From Heterotrichella gracilis (taxonomy: Eukaryota; Sar; Xanthophyceae; Tribonematales; Xanthonemataceae): a DNA stretch of 64,000 nucleotides. The stretch lies in assembly GCA_032358255.1 (NCBI GenBank), contig JAULBX010013762.1, positions 33,850-97,849 of the forward strand, written 5' to 3'. This document shows, in pieces, positions 24,049-36,800 of the stretch (positions are counted from its first letter, which is position 1; each line of letters starts with the position of its first letter). The notes below the pieces were generated by a model, which was not told the DNA's origin, searched no databases, and worked only from the letters and a program-made list of their open reading frames with translations. Position numbers and translations under genes: made by a program.

Positions 24049-24741
24049 GTGCATATGCACAGCCAAGGCCGGACTTTCCCCTGCCCATATGGTATTCCCC
24101 TTCCCTTTCTTTCTAGTGATCAAGATGTTCCGTGGTTGCAGCAGTCGTCTTTCCACCTCTCCATATGTTTACAACCAGAAGTATTAGGCACTAAGTTATA
24201 AAAGAAGCGTGAGATTTAGTGTGACACACGTGGCTTTGCCTCGGCCCTTGCAGCTTGAACAAACCTTCCATGCCTAGTTTGCCAGCATAAACTGCAAGCA
24301 TGAGCATCCCAGTAACTGGTCAGATGCATGGAGACTGAGTGAGGTACAGACAGTGAGCAGATGGCCCAATACCCATAAGTTTACAGAAGCCGGTTACTTA
24401 TGGATCGGCCTGGTTGCATGCATGCATAACCAGGCATCGTCTGGCCAAATGCATGCATGCCAGTGAAGCCGGCTTGGAAGTTAGGAGGGACTCGACAGTC
24501 TACTCGCCTATACAAGTTGTCAAGCTGCATTTTCTTGATTTCACCCCGTCTCCTCGTACGTTGCGGTTGTATCGTTTTTGAAACGATTCCCTTGTGCACC
24601 ACGCCCCCGCTGGGTCCACAAGGGAAGCAACGCATTGCAAACCAATTCAAGCAACATATGCAAGCCAGAAGAAATCCACCTCCTGGGCTTTCAGTGGGTA
24701 GTCTGTTCTGCGACCCTTCGTGACTGACAAGGACTAAAGGG
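24049..24741. repeat. Right copy of the ~700 bp direct repeat
   Basis: It matches 17626-18355 in the same orientation. It is itself bracketed by two ~90-bp near-identical segments, 23951-24045 and 24718-24808. The second of these is the SOS1 5' leader (shared core GGCACAAAGCG...GCTGCATGGGCCAGT). Confidence 0.7.
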
Positions 24742-24808
24742 TAGATGGCACAAAGCGTACAGATGTGCTGCATGGGCCAGTAGGGCAGAAGCCAGCACCA
24801 GAGTCGCA

Positions 24809-27800
24809 ATGGCGTTGTCCATCCTGCAGGCCATGGCCGAGAAAAAGGACCCCTTTGCGTTCTGCCACTCGCAGGACGTGACGTACGCTCACCGTGTGGA
24901 TGACCCAGGTGAGAACCCACCTCCACTGGATAACTGCTCCAAACCTGGTGGCGAGGCCCAAGGCAAGCATGCATACCCAAGTATTTTTGCAAACCAGGCG
25001 TGATGCGGACGGTGGTTGGGTTAGTGAAGGTGCCGAATACTATCCTTGACTTTGGGTCTCGCGTTGCGGTAGTATGCTGGGTTGGACTTTAGTTCTGTAC
25101 TAGTCCGCGCACATGCCTCGCCACCCTGTCATGTGCAGCGTGCACGAACCCGTTTAGATCGAGCCCTAGCACACTTGTATAGAACAGTAAGCTTCTCCGG
25201 GCTTTGGATCACGATCCCTGCAAAGAGCTAGCTGCTTAGGGGCCAGGCGTCAATCAGCTGTCAGCAATGCATGCCGATTCCTCCATGTCTTGTTTCAAGC
25301 CCACTTGGGCATTGGCTGTGAGATACTGCGGCAGACTTGTTGCTGCATAGTCTACCAGGTGTGGGTATATATTAGGAAGCTAGACTAGAAGCTAGACTAA
25401 GAAGCGCGACCCACCATGGCGCAGCAGGTGGACTGCCAACAGCATGGGTTGTCAGAGGCAATGCAACAGCCCAGCAAAACCCAGAATATGCTTCACTATT
25501 GCACCATTGCACCCTCCATGATGCACCATTGCATCCGGTCCAGGATAATCCCCTTCACTGCACCCGGTTTAGGGTATCACGCTTTGGGTAGGGTATGGAT
25601 GTCTGCTGCCCCGCTCCCTCCACTACCCTATGAGGGTAAACCAGCACGCCTGCCTCTCAGTTCAAAATGAGGCAGCATCGGCCTTATTCCAATGACCCAT
25701 TACTCCCCTTTGTCCCTGCACCCTCAACCCCTACCTCCCCTTGTCCCCAGAGCACTACAACTTCTGTGCGGTTCCCCTGGCTGGCTGGGATGCGCTGCTC
25801 TTTGCCTCGGTGGCGCTGCTGGTGGCATGCCTGCTGCATGGCAAGGCCACGGCGGTGCTGGTGCTGGTCGCAGGTGCGCAAATATGGCAGTAAATGAGGG
25901 GAAATAAGGGGAAATAAGATAAGATACGGATGGAAAAGTGTAGGGGTGCGGGCCTGCTGCATGGCAAGGCCACGGCGGTGCTGGTGCTGGTCACAGGTGT
26001 GCAACTATAGCAGAGAAGGAGGGGGTACATAGGGGATTATGGAAAGTGAATGTATCAAAATCATGCGTTTTTTTCTGCTGTGTTTCAAAATTGTTGTTTC
26101 CCGCAGGTGGCCTTGCCCAGGGCCTGAACTTCCCCTTGAACCTTGGCCCCTGGAGTAACGCGATCACCTTGTGGCTGGGCATCCAGCCTGGGGAGCTGTT
26201 CTTCTACATTTTCCTACCCCCCTTGCTGCTGGACTCCGCAGTGCACCTGGAATTTTACATATTCAAAAAGGTGTGTGTGGGGGGTTGAGATAATTATAGC
26301 AAGTCATGTAGGCAAATGGCGCCACCGTGGGACTAGCCACCATCAATTCGTGTGGTTCCATGCGATTTTGGCCTTTTACCTATCACCCCAACCTTATTTT
26401 GCCGCAGATGGTCATCCAGATAATGATCCTTTGCCTTTTTGGTGGTGGCGAGCACTACTGCCCTCATGACCCCTTTTGTTAGGAATTCATACAAGTCACA
26501 TTCCCCTGGTGGAAAGACTCAGTGCCATATTGGCCGTTTCATGATCCATGCACAATCACATTTTGGGCGCACTCTATTTTTACAACCCCCATTGATCACA
26601 GATGATCGTCCAGATCATGACCTTTGCCTTTCTGGTGGTGGCTGGCACCGCTGCGCTCATGACCCCTTTCATGCTGTGGGGCCTTGACCTGGGTGCGCAC
26701 GGCTGGCACTGGACGCACTGCGCGCTGTTTGCGGCAATGGTGGCGAGCACGGACGCGGTGGCGGTGTCTGCGATACTGAAAACAGGTGGGGAGTGGGGCG
26801 GGGTTTGGGAAGCGATGTTGGATTGTATGGGGAGGGAGCGCGGGAAGGTGGTGGTGTGGGACTGAAAATAGATGGGGAGGGGAGGCGGGCATGGGAAAGC
26901 ATTAGGGTCTTGACTTGGGTGCAAATGGGTGCCACTGGACGCACTGCGCGCTGTTTGCGGTGCTGGTGGCCAGCACGGAAGCGGTGGCGGTGTCTGCGAT
27001 ACTGAAAACAGGTGGGGAGGTGGGGCGGGAGTTTGGTGGTGTTGTACTAAAATGAGGTGGGGAGGTGGGGTGGGGCTTAGGAAGCGATGCTGGATTGTAT
27101 GGGGAGGGCGGGCGGGCGGGCGGTGGTGTGGTAATCAATGAAGTAATGTCCAGTGCTGTTTTGCATCCTTAGCTTCACCTCAGATCTCGTGTACAAGCCC
27201 GCTGCAACCAAACCAAGCACCGCCTTGTTGCCCCCACTGTGACCTCCCTCCCTGTTATGTGCCCCACGTGGCTCCCCCCACCACCACCCATTCCCCCTCC
27301 AGGTGGCGGCCCCGAGGACCTTGTTGTGCTGATGGAGGGGGAGTCGCTCTTCAATGACGCAACTTCCATCGTGCTGTTTGAGATCTTCAAGGGACTGGTA
27401 AGATGTAATGCCACATTGTGGTGGAGGAAGACGAATTTTGAATTATGAATGATTGGTTTCAACGGGCTGTACGGTGAAGTAACTGAAGCATTGCATTAGC
27501 CAGTAGCAGCAGTTCAACATGCGCCTGAAGTCCCCTTGTGTCCTGTCCTTGGTCCACATCCCCTAAACCCAAAATCCAACCCCCCCAGATTGCCAAGGGT
27601 GCACCACTGTCTGTCATGGCCGTGATAGGGTGGGAGATGAAACCCTAAACCCTGAATTATACTATCGTGTCACTGTAGGTTGCCAAGCTGGCTGAGGGTG
27701 GCAGTGGCGCCTCCATGTCAGTCATGGCAACACTGCCTGTGATAGGCTGGGAGATGACATATCTGGCGGTGGGGGGTGCGCTGTGCGGGGTGGCGTTTGG

Positions 27801-30800
27801 CGTGCTGACGTCAGCCTTCCTGTATTTTGTGAGGTACTACAGGGGAGGGAAGGCGCCACAGGTGAGGGGGGAAAGGGGACTGGTAATGGCGACTTTGGGA
27901 AACCCAGAAAGATGAAGTAGCGACACATAAAAATGGGCTTCAGCAGGCAGACAGCGCAGGGACACAAAACACGCTCTAGCTGGTGCACCACAAACCCTAA
28001 ACCCTAAACATGGACACCTCAGAATGCTGGAACCTAGGCGCATCCTAGACTCCACCCATCCACCCCTTCTGCTGCTTAATTATATCACCTTTCTTTCCGT
28101 CGCTGTACCCTCAAAAATTGCGAGGGTTCACATACCCCCCATTTACTCCCCCAGGAGCTCTCAGCCATCCTTGCATTCTCCTACATTTGCTTCTTCGTAG
28201 CCAACGGGCCCCTCAAGGTGTCTGGAGTCATCTCGGTGGTGGTGCTAGGGCTGTGGGGGTCAGCCACCCACCGGTGGGGGGTGGCGGCCAACACCGCCAA
28301 ACCAGGGGGGGCGTTCGACTCGGTGTTTGAGACTCTAGGGTTCATCCTCAACCACATTGTGTTCTTCTTTGCGGGGGTGTCGGGGGTCAATTTCTTTGTC
28401 AGGTGAGTTTGCTTTTTGCTCAAATTATGTGCAAGCTTTGGTGTGTAATCACTTGGATGCACAATGGAGCAGGGACAATGTGAAAGCTATGATGAGGGGG
28501 TAGTGATGTTTGTTCCAAGCTGATGTAATTGCTTGTCAAAAGTGTATCTTATATCAATTAACTCTCGTGGACGATGCTGGTTCTGCACCATCCATTAGGA
28601 TTCCAGGGTGCTTGCCCATTTGCCGTTGCTTTCCACCCATTACCTCCTTTCATGGCATTCCCCCTCACTTTCAGGTCATCTGTGGCTATGGAGCAGCACA
28701 GCTGCTGCTGCAGCTTACCAGCCTATGCTGATCCAATTGCTTGTCTATATTTCAGGCATGCATTGACCAGTAATTACCTGCCCATCCTGATCCAGTTGCT
28801 TATCAATCATGAATGATTACCCTGCCCAGGCTGATTTTGCTTGTCATAATGCCACTTCCTCCCCTTGTTTCCTCAGGTCATCTGTGGCTATGGAGCAGCA
28901 CAGCAGCTACTACTCCCTGCTCTACCTGCCCATCATATACGCAGCCATGTTCCTGTTGAGGGGGCTGCTCATACTCATGTTCACACCGCTGTTCAACCTA
29001 CTAGGTGAGGCCAAAAACCCTCACTAGGGGGTATTCAACCTACTGGGTGAGGCTGAAACCCTTACAAGGGGGGTGTACCTTAATGAAGGGTTTGCCCTTA
29101 CTCATGTTCACGCCGCTGTTCAACCTACTAGGTGAGGCCGAAAACCCTTAGGTTACAATGACGGTCCATATTGTGCTCATGCACGCCACAGACAGGGGGA
29201 TTGATGCAAGTTGAGTTGCACAACAGCGCTTGTTCTGGGGCAGGGGTGCATATGCTATTACGTTGCCACCAACATCTCGGGAAAGCCAGCGCAGTCTTTT
29301 TCCCACTTTTAAATCCTAATCTTGATTAGTGGAATCGCCCCCGAAAATTGCCTCCCCATGCGTCATCTTCACCATCTGGGGACAGCGAGTTATCGTCATT
29401 TCGTTATGACGTTTCAACGATTTCTCATACATTTTGGGTCAATTGATCAATGCTTTTCCACCCCCGCAGGCGTGCGCCTCCCCCTCCCCTGCGTCCTGTT
29501 CACCACCTGGGGGGGCCTGCGGGGGGCACTGTCTCTCATCATGGCACAGGTCATCATCATGGATCCAGTCATCACACAGCACTTCCCAGCCATTCAGAGC
29601 CAGGTGACACCCTGCCACCCTCAATACTGAACCCCAAACCCTTAAACAGGTCTTCATCATGATGACCAATTATACCACAGCATTTCCCAGCCATTCAGAG
29701 CCAGGTGAAACCCTGCACCCTCAACCATTGCATAAACACCTCTACCTATGGCCACCTTTCATACCCAAAAGTGAGGGCTTGTCAAGCCCAACCAGTCATG
29801 GTGTGTGTGTGATTGGTGCAGATGGTGCTGTGGACCGCTGGCTTTGTGCTTCTCACCCTACTCATCAACGCTCCATTAATCCCCTGGCTGCTGTCGGCCA
29901 CGGGGCTCAATGCAACGGACCCCGTCAAATTTGAGATCCGGGGCAAGGCCAAGAGGGCCCTTATCCGCTACACCAAACAGGTAAAGCACATGAGTCCTTT
30001 CCAAGACCCTTACCCACATCTCCACAGAAGGCCATGCCAAGTTTCTACCATTGCTAGAAATTATTCCAAGCCAACCCCAAGCTTATTATGCCCATACATT
30101 GTGGTCAAATCCGCCTGTAGTACATTCTAAAAGCCATTTTCGTTGCTTGTATTCCACAACCTTTGCAGATTGCGGAGCTCTAAAAATAATGCAAACAGGA
30201 AGGAACGAAGATTTTCAGGGGTCACCCCTGTGGTGAAATATACACTTTCAATCTTGCTTTTACCCCCCTTGCAGGTTGTGGAGGAGCTCCAGGAGGATAC
30301 AACGGGGATGCTGCGGGGGGTGGACTGGGACCGGGTGGCCAAATTCTGCGATTTGAGCAACGAGCTGCTGGAATTTGACGACCCCAATGCCCCAGCAAAA
30401 CCCAAGGGGACCGATCCATCCGATGGTGCCAAATTCACCCCCGCCGCCACCGCCACCTCCCCAAACCCCCCTGCTGGGCCCCTGAACCCCCTTCCCCAGC
30501 CCCACCTGCACCAATCTGTCATGCCTGCGCCCCCTCGCAGGGCGCCACCTGGACCACCGGTGGGTGACTGATAAACCCTTAACCCTAGACATGAACCCTA
30601 AACCCTAAACAGTGTCTGCGCCGCCTTCCCGGGTGCTACCTGGACCGTCGGAGCATGGACAATGAAGCCCTAATCTGAAGACCTAAACCCTAACCAGCGC
30701 CTGCGCCGATACTTCCACATATTCCACACTCTCCTCGCTTCAGGTCCCAACACACACCCACCTGTTGCAGGCCCACCACCCCCTCACCCCCCCCCGCCTC

Positions 30801-33800
30801 TCACCCCACCATTGCAGATCCCCCTCTCCCACCCCCCCGTGTGGGACCCAGTCGCGCAGCAGGAAGCTGCCTTCATGTCTACAGAGGAGCTGGTGGTGTC
30901 AGCAACAACCATCAGAAACGCGACTCCCGCGGCTGCGGCAGCGGCAGTGGCTACAGCTGCAACAGCCCAGGCGCCACCTGGCGTGCAGATGCCCCTGTCG
31001 AGCATGGACGGCGGGGGCGCGGGCAGCAGCAACTGGGTGCCACAGGTAGACCCTAGACCCTACACATGAGTGCCGCAGGTAAACCCTAACCCTACACATG
31101 AGTGCCACAGGTAAACCCTAAACCCTACACATGAGTGCCGCAGGTGAACCCTAAACCAATCACTCTACATGTTGCACCCTGAACCCTACATCCATATCCC
31201 TTGTCAAGCAACCATGAGCCCGATACCCAAAACCCTGCTGTAACATTTCACCTGTTTCAAAGAGCTTTGGTGATGCCTGCAGGGTACGCCTCCACGTCAG
31301 AGGCCAAACCCTCAACCCTAAACCCTTACTACTCAACCCTAAAATCGCTATAATGCCTGCAGGAGTATGCTTTCAGCGACCCCGAGGTAGGGCAAGCCCC
31401 CACTTCAGGAGGCAAAGCCCTCAAACCTGACCCCTAAACCCTAAAGCAGCAGTTTTTACTGCTTGCAAAAGTATGCCTTCAGCGACCTGAGGTAGGGTAT
31501 GCCCCCACTTCAAAGGTCAAAACCCTAATTCCTAAACCCTAAATCAGCTTTAACGCCTGCAGGAGTATGCCTTCAGCGACCCTGAGGTAGGGTACGCCTC
31601 TACTTCCGAGGTGAGGAGCAGTGCCAAGAGCATGAAGAGCCCTTGGGGGGTGAGCTGGAAGTCGGGGTCATCCAAGGGGGTCATGGAGCCGCTGCTGCCC
31701 AGCAGGTATGGCTTGGTTGCTTTCTGCATGGCAGGGTGCGTGAGAGGGGGGGGGTGGGAATGGGAGTCATTTTTAAGAGCGTTCATGGGAAATGTTTAGT
31801 GGGAAATGTTTTGGTGAAATAAAATATTACGAGATGAAAAGCGACCAGTCATGTTTAATCTACCTGATGTTTTACATGATTTTCCGTGCACCAGCCCCAT
31901 CATGATTCCCCATCATAATTTTCTTAAGATTTCATAATTTTCTTAAAATTTCATGACTCAGGGATCATGGTGGGGCTGGTGCAGGGGCTGGAGCGGTAGG
32001 CCAACCCATATCACAGTGCTTGACTGGGATCAGATGCAGAATTTTGCACCCCCAGTTTTTTAGTGTGCACCTCCCCATCCCCCCTCCTCTGCAGCGGCCA
32101 CGCCCACCCTGTGGCCAGCCACTCTGCCAGGATACTCATACCAGGAGCCAAGGGGGGACCCGGATAACAACATCCCACTGAATAACCATAGTTCCTGCCC
32201 TTTGTGGAAACACTCGCGATCACATTTGCATCTATAACCATGCTGCATCCCCCGAGCCTGCTTGATCATGGTGCACCCCCCTTGCAGCGGCCACCTCAAC
32301 CCTGCGGCCAGCTACTCTGCCACCTCATACAAGGGGCCAAGGGGGGACTCGGATGACGAGATCCCATTTGCGGGGGGGGGCGAGGAGGTAAGGCAATGGG
32401 GAGCATGGGAGTGAGAGGGGGCTATGCCCGTTTTGGGCTGATTAGTTAGTTAGTTAGTTACATGCGTTCCAGCAATACAGCCAGATTAGCAGTCGGTCTT
32501 GCATATGCGGCGCCACGCAGCTCTTTTCTGGCACTGTTTGAACCACCTATTGATCCCACGCGACTTGAGGTCCTGCTGAAGTAAGTCAGCCCTTGGCTTA
32601 CCTACCCCCTTTGCCCCCTCTACCCTACCAAACACCATACATTTAGGAACCCTGGGCTGGTTACATGCGTGGTTACAGCAGTACCGCCATGCCTGCAATG
32701 TGTTGTGCATGCCTTGCGCCACCCAGCTTTTGTCCAGGCACTGCTTTTCACCAGGGGCAGGGCAAACTTACACCTGATGCAGAAAAAGTTCAAGTTTGAA
32801 ATTTGAATAACAAATGTGGATGTTTTGACCCATGCGCAGGATGAGGGCAGCTCGGCGCAGGGAGACTCGCCTCGCATGGTCAACCAGATGAACATCTCGT
32901 CGGTTGACCAGGGGGACGACAGTGACGATGATGACGGGGGGGACATGGGCCCGCCCCTCCAGCGCCTGCCCACTGAGCGCAACACAGTGCCTGTGCTCAT
33001 GGCCACTGCTGAATCAGACAGGTGGGTACACTGCCTTCAAATGCAATTGATTTGCAATTATTGCAGGCAAGGCAAGGACTCTGTACGCTCAAAGTACATG
33101 TAGCCCAGGGCTCTGGCCAGAGCTTCAGATTCCTTGTGATGTGGGGGGTTGCATACCTTAGGACCAGTGATGGGCACTGCACAGTGCCGGTGCTCATGGC
33201 CACAGCGGGACCGGACAGGTGGGGTGGTGCATGCTGAACATGCTTTTGTGCTACACATTTCACCTCAGCTGCCACACATGTGCATTTTTCCATTGCACAT
33301 GTAGCTGAGGCACTCCTAAGTGCTGGACTAGCTGTCAGATTTGCAATTGTGGGTGTGATAATAATTGTGACTGTAGCTGTATTGTGGGTGTGATCAAATT
33401 TGTGATTGTAGCTGCAATTGTGGTTGTGATAGTAATTGTGATCGCAGCTGTAATAAACCCGCACCCCCCTTGCCCCGCCGCACCCTGACCCCATCCTGTG
33501 TGCCCCCAGGGGGGACGATACTGCGGTGGTGCGCCTGGTGTCGGTGGATTCCAAGAGGCACAGGGACAGGCCAGGGCCGCTGCCAGACGGCGCACAACCC
33601 ATGGCTACGAGTAAGCGAGGATGGGGGTGTCTGGGCTTTGTGAATAGTGGATCCGTTGCGTTGTTGGTGGTGTGGGGGTGGGGTAATTACCTGGAAGGGG
33701 TTGTGGCTGTGTGTGGGTTGGTGGGGTGACTACTGTTGGTGTGGGGTGGCGTCTATTTTTATTTGAAAATGGATCTGATTGTGGCTTTCTGCTGTATGTC

Positions 33801-36800
33801 ACAACTCAAGTTATCCCCCCCTTGAGTGGTTTCCCCAAGGTCCCAAGGGGAGCGCAAGGCCATGATGCGCTAAATCCTTGACAAAACCAAACAAAAACCC
33901 AAAACCAGGGGGACTAGAATAGGGCCCCTGCCAAAACCCTACTAACCTCCCCGTTCCCAGGGTCCCAAGGGGGACGCAAGACCATGATGCGCTTTGTGAG
34001 CACCGTGGCTGACAAAATCCCAGCGCCTGGCGGGACGTCACAGGCAATCCCCGAGGGTGCTGATGGGGATGGGGACGGGGATGGGGATGGGGATGGGACC
34101 GCTTCTGATTTGCTGACTGAATCCCGGCTGCGCCTGATCACTGGCATGAAGCGCCACTTCCACCACAAGTACCACGAGGGGCTGCTGTCAACCAGGGTGA
34201 GCATTTTACTTAATAATGACATGTAATGAAATGTAATTATATTCATTTTTAAGCATGTTACTTAATCACGGGGGGCTGCTGTCAACCAGGGTGAGCGGTT
34301 TGATGCTTTACAAGTTGTTTTACGAGGCAATGGGTGCATGACACTGTTCTCATAACCAATGGTATGTTGAGTTGTGGTGCAGCTAAGTGTTTCTGTGCTT
34401 GCTACAGGGCCTGCTCCTTGCGGACCACGTGTGCGACCACTGCATGAACCAGAGCAACCAGCCGCTTCATTTCTCTATATGTGTGTGTGTGTGCAAAACC
34501 TTACTCACGTACTTACATCAGCTGTCTTTGTATATCCTTTCCTACTTCCTGTTGTATTTTTGTGTGTGTGCAGGACCTGCTCCTGGCGGACCACGTGTGC
34601 GACCACTGCATGGACCACAGCAACCAGCCGCTTGTTTCATAACAGTAATAAAAAGTACCAAAAACAAACACTTTCCTACACAAGAATATTCACATGGGCT
34701 TTCTCCATGTATATCCATTTGGATCATGAAGCTTTTGCCAAACACGATGTGCAGGGGCTGCTGCTTGCGGACCACGTGTGCGACCACTGCATGGACCACA
34801 GCGACCAGCCGCTGGCGCTCTGGGGGGCCCTGCGGGGGGAGGCAATGGGCACTTGGGTGCAACGCCTGGCGGGTCTTCGGCTGAGACTGCGGCAAGCTAA
34901 GGAGAGTGTGCGGGGGCCCCTGCGCTGGGCTCTCAGCAAGATCAACAGGGCCATCAACATATGTGAGTGACGATGGACGCAGGGTTGAGGGGGTGTAAGT
35001 GTTACATAGATGGCGTTCGATAGGTGTGCGGGTGGGGTGGCGCATGGGTGGGTGCAGCGCCTTGCGGGTCTGCGGCTCAGGCTGCGCCAAGCTCTGCCTC
35101 CCGTTGCCTCCCAAATATGAAATTCGACACCCTGCTCCCTCAAAACAACAGAATAACAGAACAATGATGAAATCCCCTGCTCCCTCCCAAATCACATCCT
35201 TACACCTCTGGTTTCCTCCCCTTTTCACCCAGGCTTGATTGATCCCGTGCTCACTCGCGGCCTGCTCCTTTCCTCCGAGGTTGCATCCGAGTATTGGTCA
35301 GCCCTGGGAAGCTCAGCATCCCGATCAGCCCTCCTCATGGGCGCCAGCGGTGCGGTGGTGGATACCCTCAAGGGGGAGGTGGCACAAGAAATGAAACGGG
35401 TGTGGCGCTTCATTCTCGACAGGGAGCTGGAGGCGCCCGAGAGGTTCAGGGCGGTGCAGACCTACCGGTAGGGTTCAGGGTTTAGGGTTTTAGAATGTAG
35501 AGGCTCAGGGCAGTCCAGGTGCATGGTTCTGTGCGGTGCAGGGTGTGGGGTTTAGGGAGGTGCAAACTGACCAGTGATGATGTAGGATTCAGGATACCAG
35601 TGGATGACACCTGGGGGCACGGATGGTACCTGTTTTATCTTAGACATATATTACAGGAATGTGAGGCATCTAACTCTTCTTTGCCACCCCGCAGCGCCAC
35701 CATGGCCGCCCTCAAGCAGCAGGAAGCATTCGTGCAAGACCTGCTAGACACAGGCTTCATTGATGAATCAGAGCACGACACCGCCCTGGAGCCAATCGCA
35801 GCGCGCCAGCTGGCAATGGAGCGGGCGGGGCCCACGTGGCATGCCCCCGAGGTGCGCAGCGTGCTGCACTCGGTGCCCTTCCTGGCCAACGCGCCGCGCC
35901 ACGTGCTGGAGTATGTGTATGAGCGGGGGAGGGTGAGAGGTGCGTCCACAAACCCTAAAGGCTAAACCCTAAACCCTAAACTCAGTGCCCTTCCTGGCCA
36001 AATCCCCGCGCCCTGTGATGGGTGGATCGGTCACAAACCATAGACCCTAGACATGTTTTAAGTCTTGTATTTGCTCCACATGGCCCTGTCTTGCCATGCA
36101 TTCAAGTCTATTTGTTTGGCAGAATTGCTCATTGGCCGCCGTGGTGTACAGGGTAATTGCTTGTTTGATCTAACTATCTAATCCATTTATTATCCATTTG
36201 ATTTTTCTTCTTCTTTTTTCTTATGTATTTTCATCCATTTGGGTTTTAATGTTTTGCAGAGTACAAGAAGAGCACCACTGTGTACATCTCACCTCGCAAG
36301 GGTGAGATGGGGCAGGGGGGGTTCTTTGTGGTGGTGGCGGGGCTGGTCAACGGGAAGGTCAACATGAAGTCAACGGCGCAGCAGGTAGGGTTTTCGGGTC
36401 ATGGGAAACCTTTATTAGGGTTTCTGAGGTGGTGGTGGGGCTGATCAACGGGAAGGTCAACAGGAAGTCAACGGCGCAACAGGTAGGGTTTTTGGGTCAC
36501 AGGAAACCCTTATCAGGTTTCTAGCCGGAGTAGCCATGCTATGCCCTTGTATAAGAGTTTTTACAGCCACGTGCCCCTCTTGAGTTTCCACTTGCTTGCA
36601 ATATATTCAACAACAGGATACCCAATGCATTCTCCCGTGACCACGCCATTCCCCGCCCTGACCCCAACATCCATCCCCCTCTGTTCATTCCCCTCTGTTC
36701 TCCAGTCGTTTTTCCTGGGGACCGGCGGCGTGTTTGGCCTATCCCCGGCACTTGTGGGTGGGGGCCTGCCCTACCGCTACAGTGCGGCAGGCAACGCACT

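Larger units (their letters stand above)
22923..24808. other. Interval between FunK1-like kinase and SOS1-like gene
   Basis: It holds two hairpins, then about 750 bp (23211-23950) with no recognisable gene, then a copy of the SOS1 5' UTR (23951-24045) and the right ~700 bp direct repeat. The promoter of the SOS1-like gene must lie in or upstream of this repeat material. Confidence 0.45.

Noticed and set aside
17626-24741. Intact LTR retrotransposon
   Set aside because: No gag, protease, integrase or reverse transcriptase between the repeats, no TG...CA ends, and the cargo has seven introns.
31046-31620. CRISPR array
   Set aside because: Repeats are splice-site copies with similar, not unique, spacers, in a eukaryotic intron.
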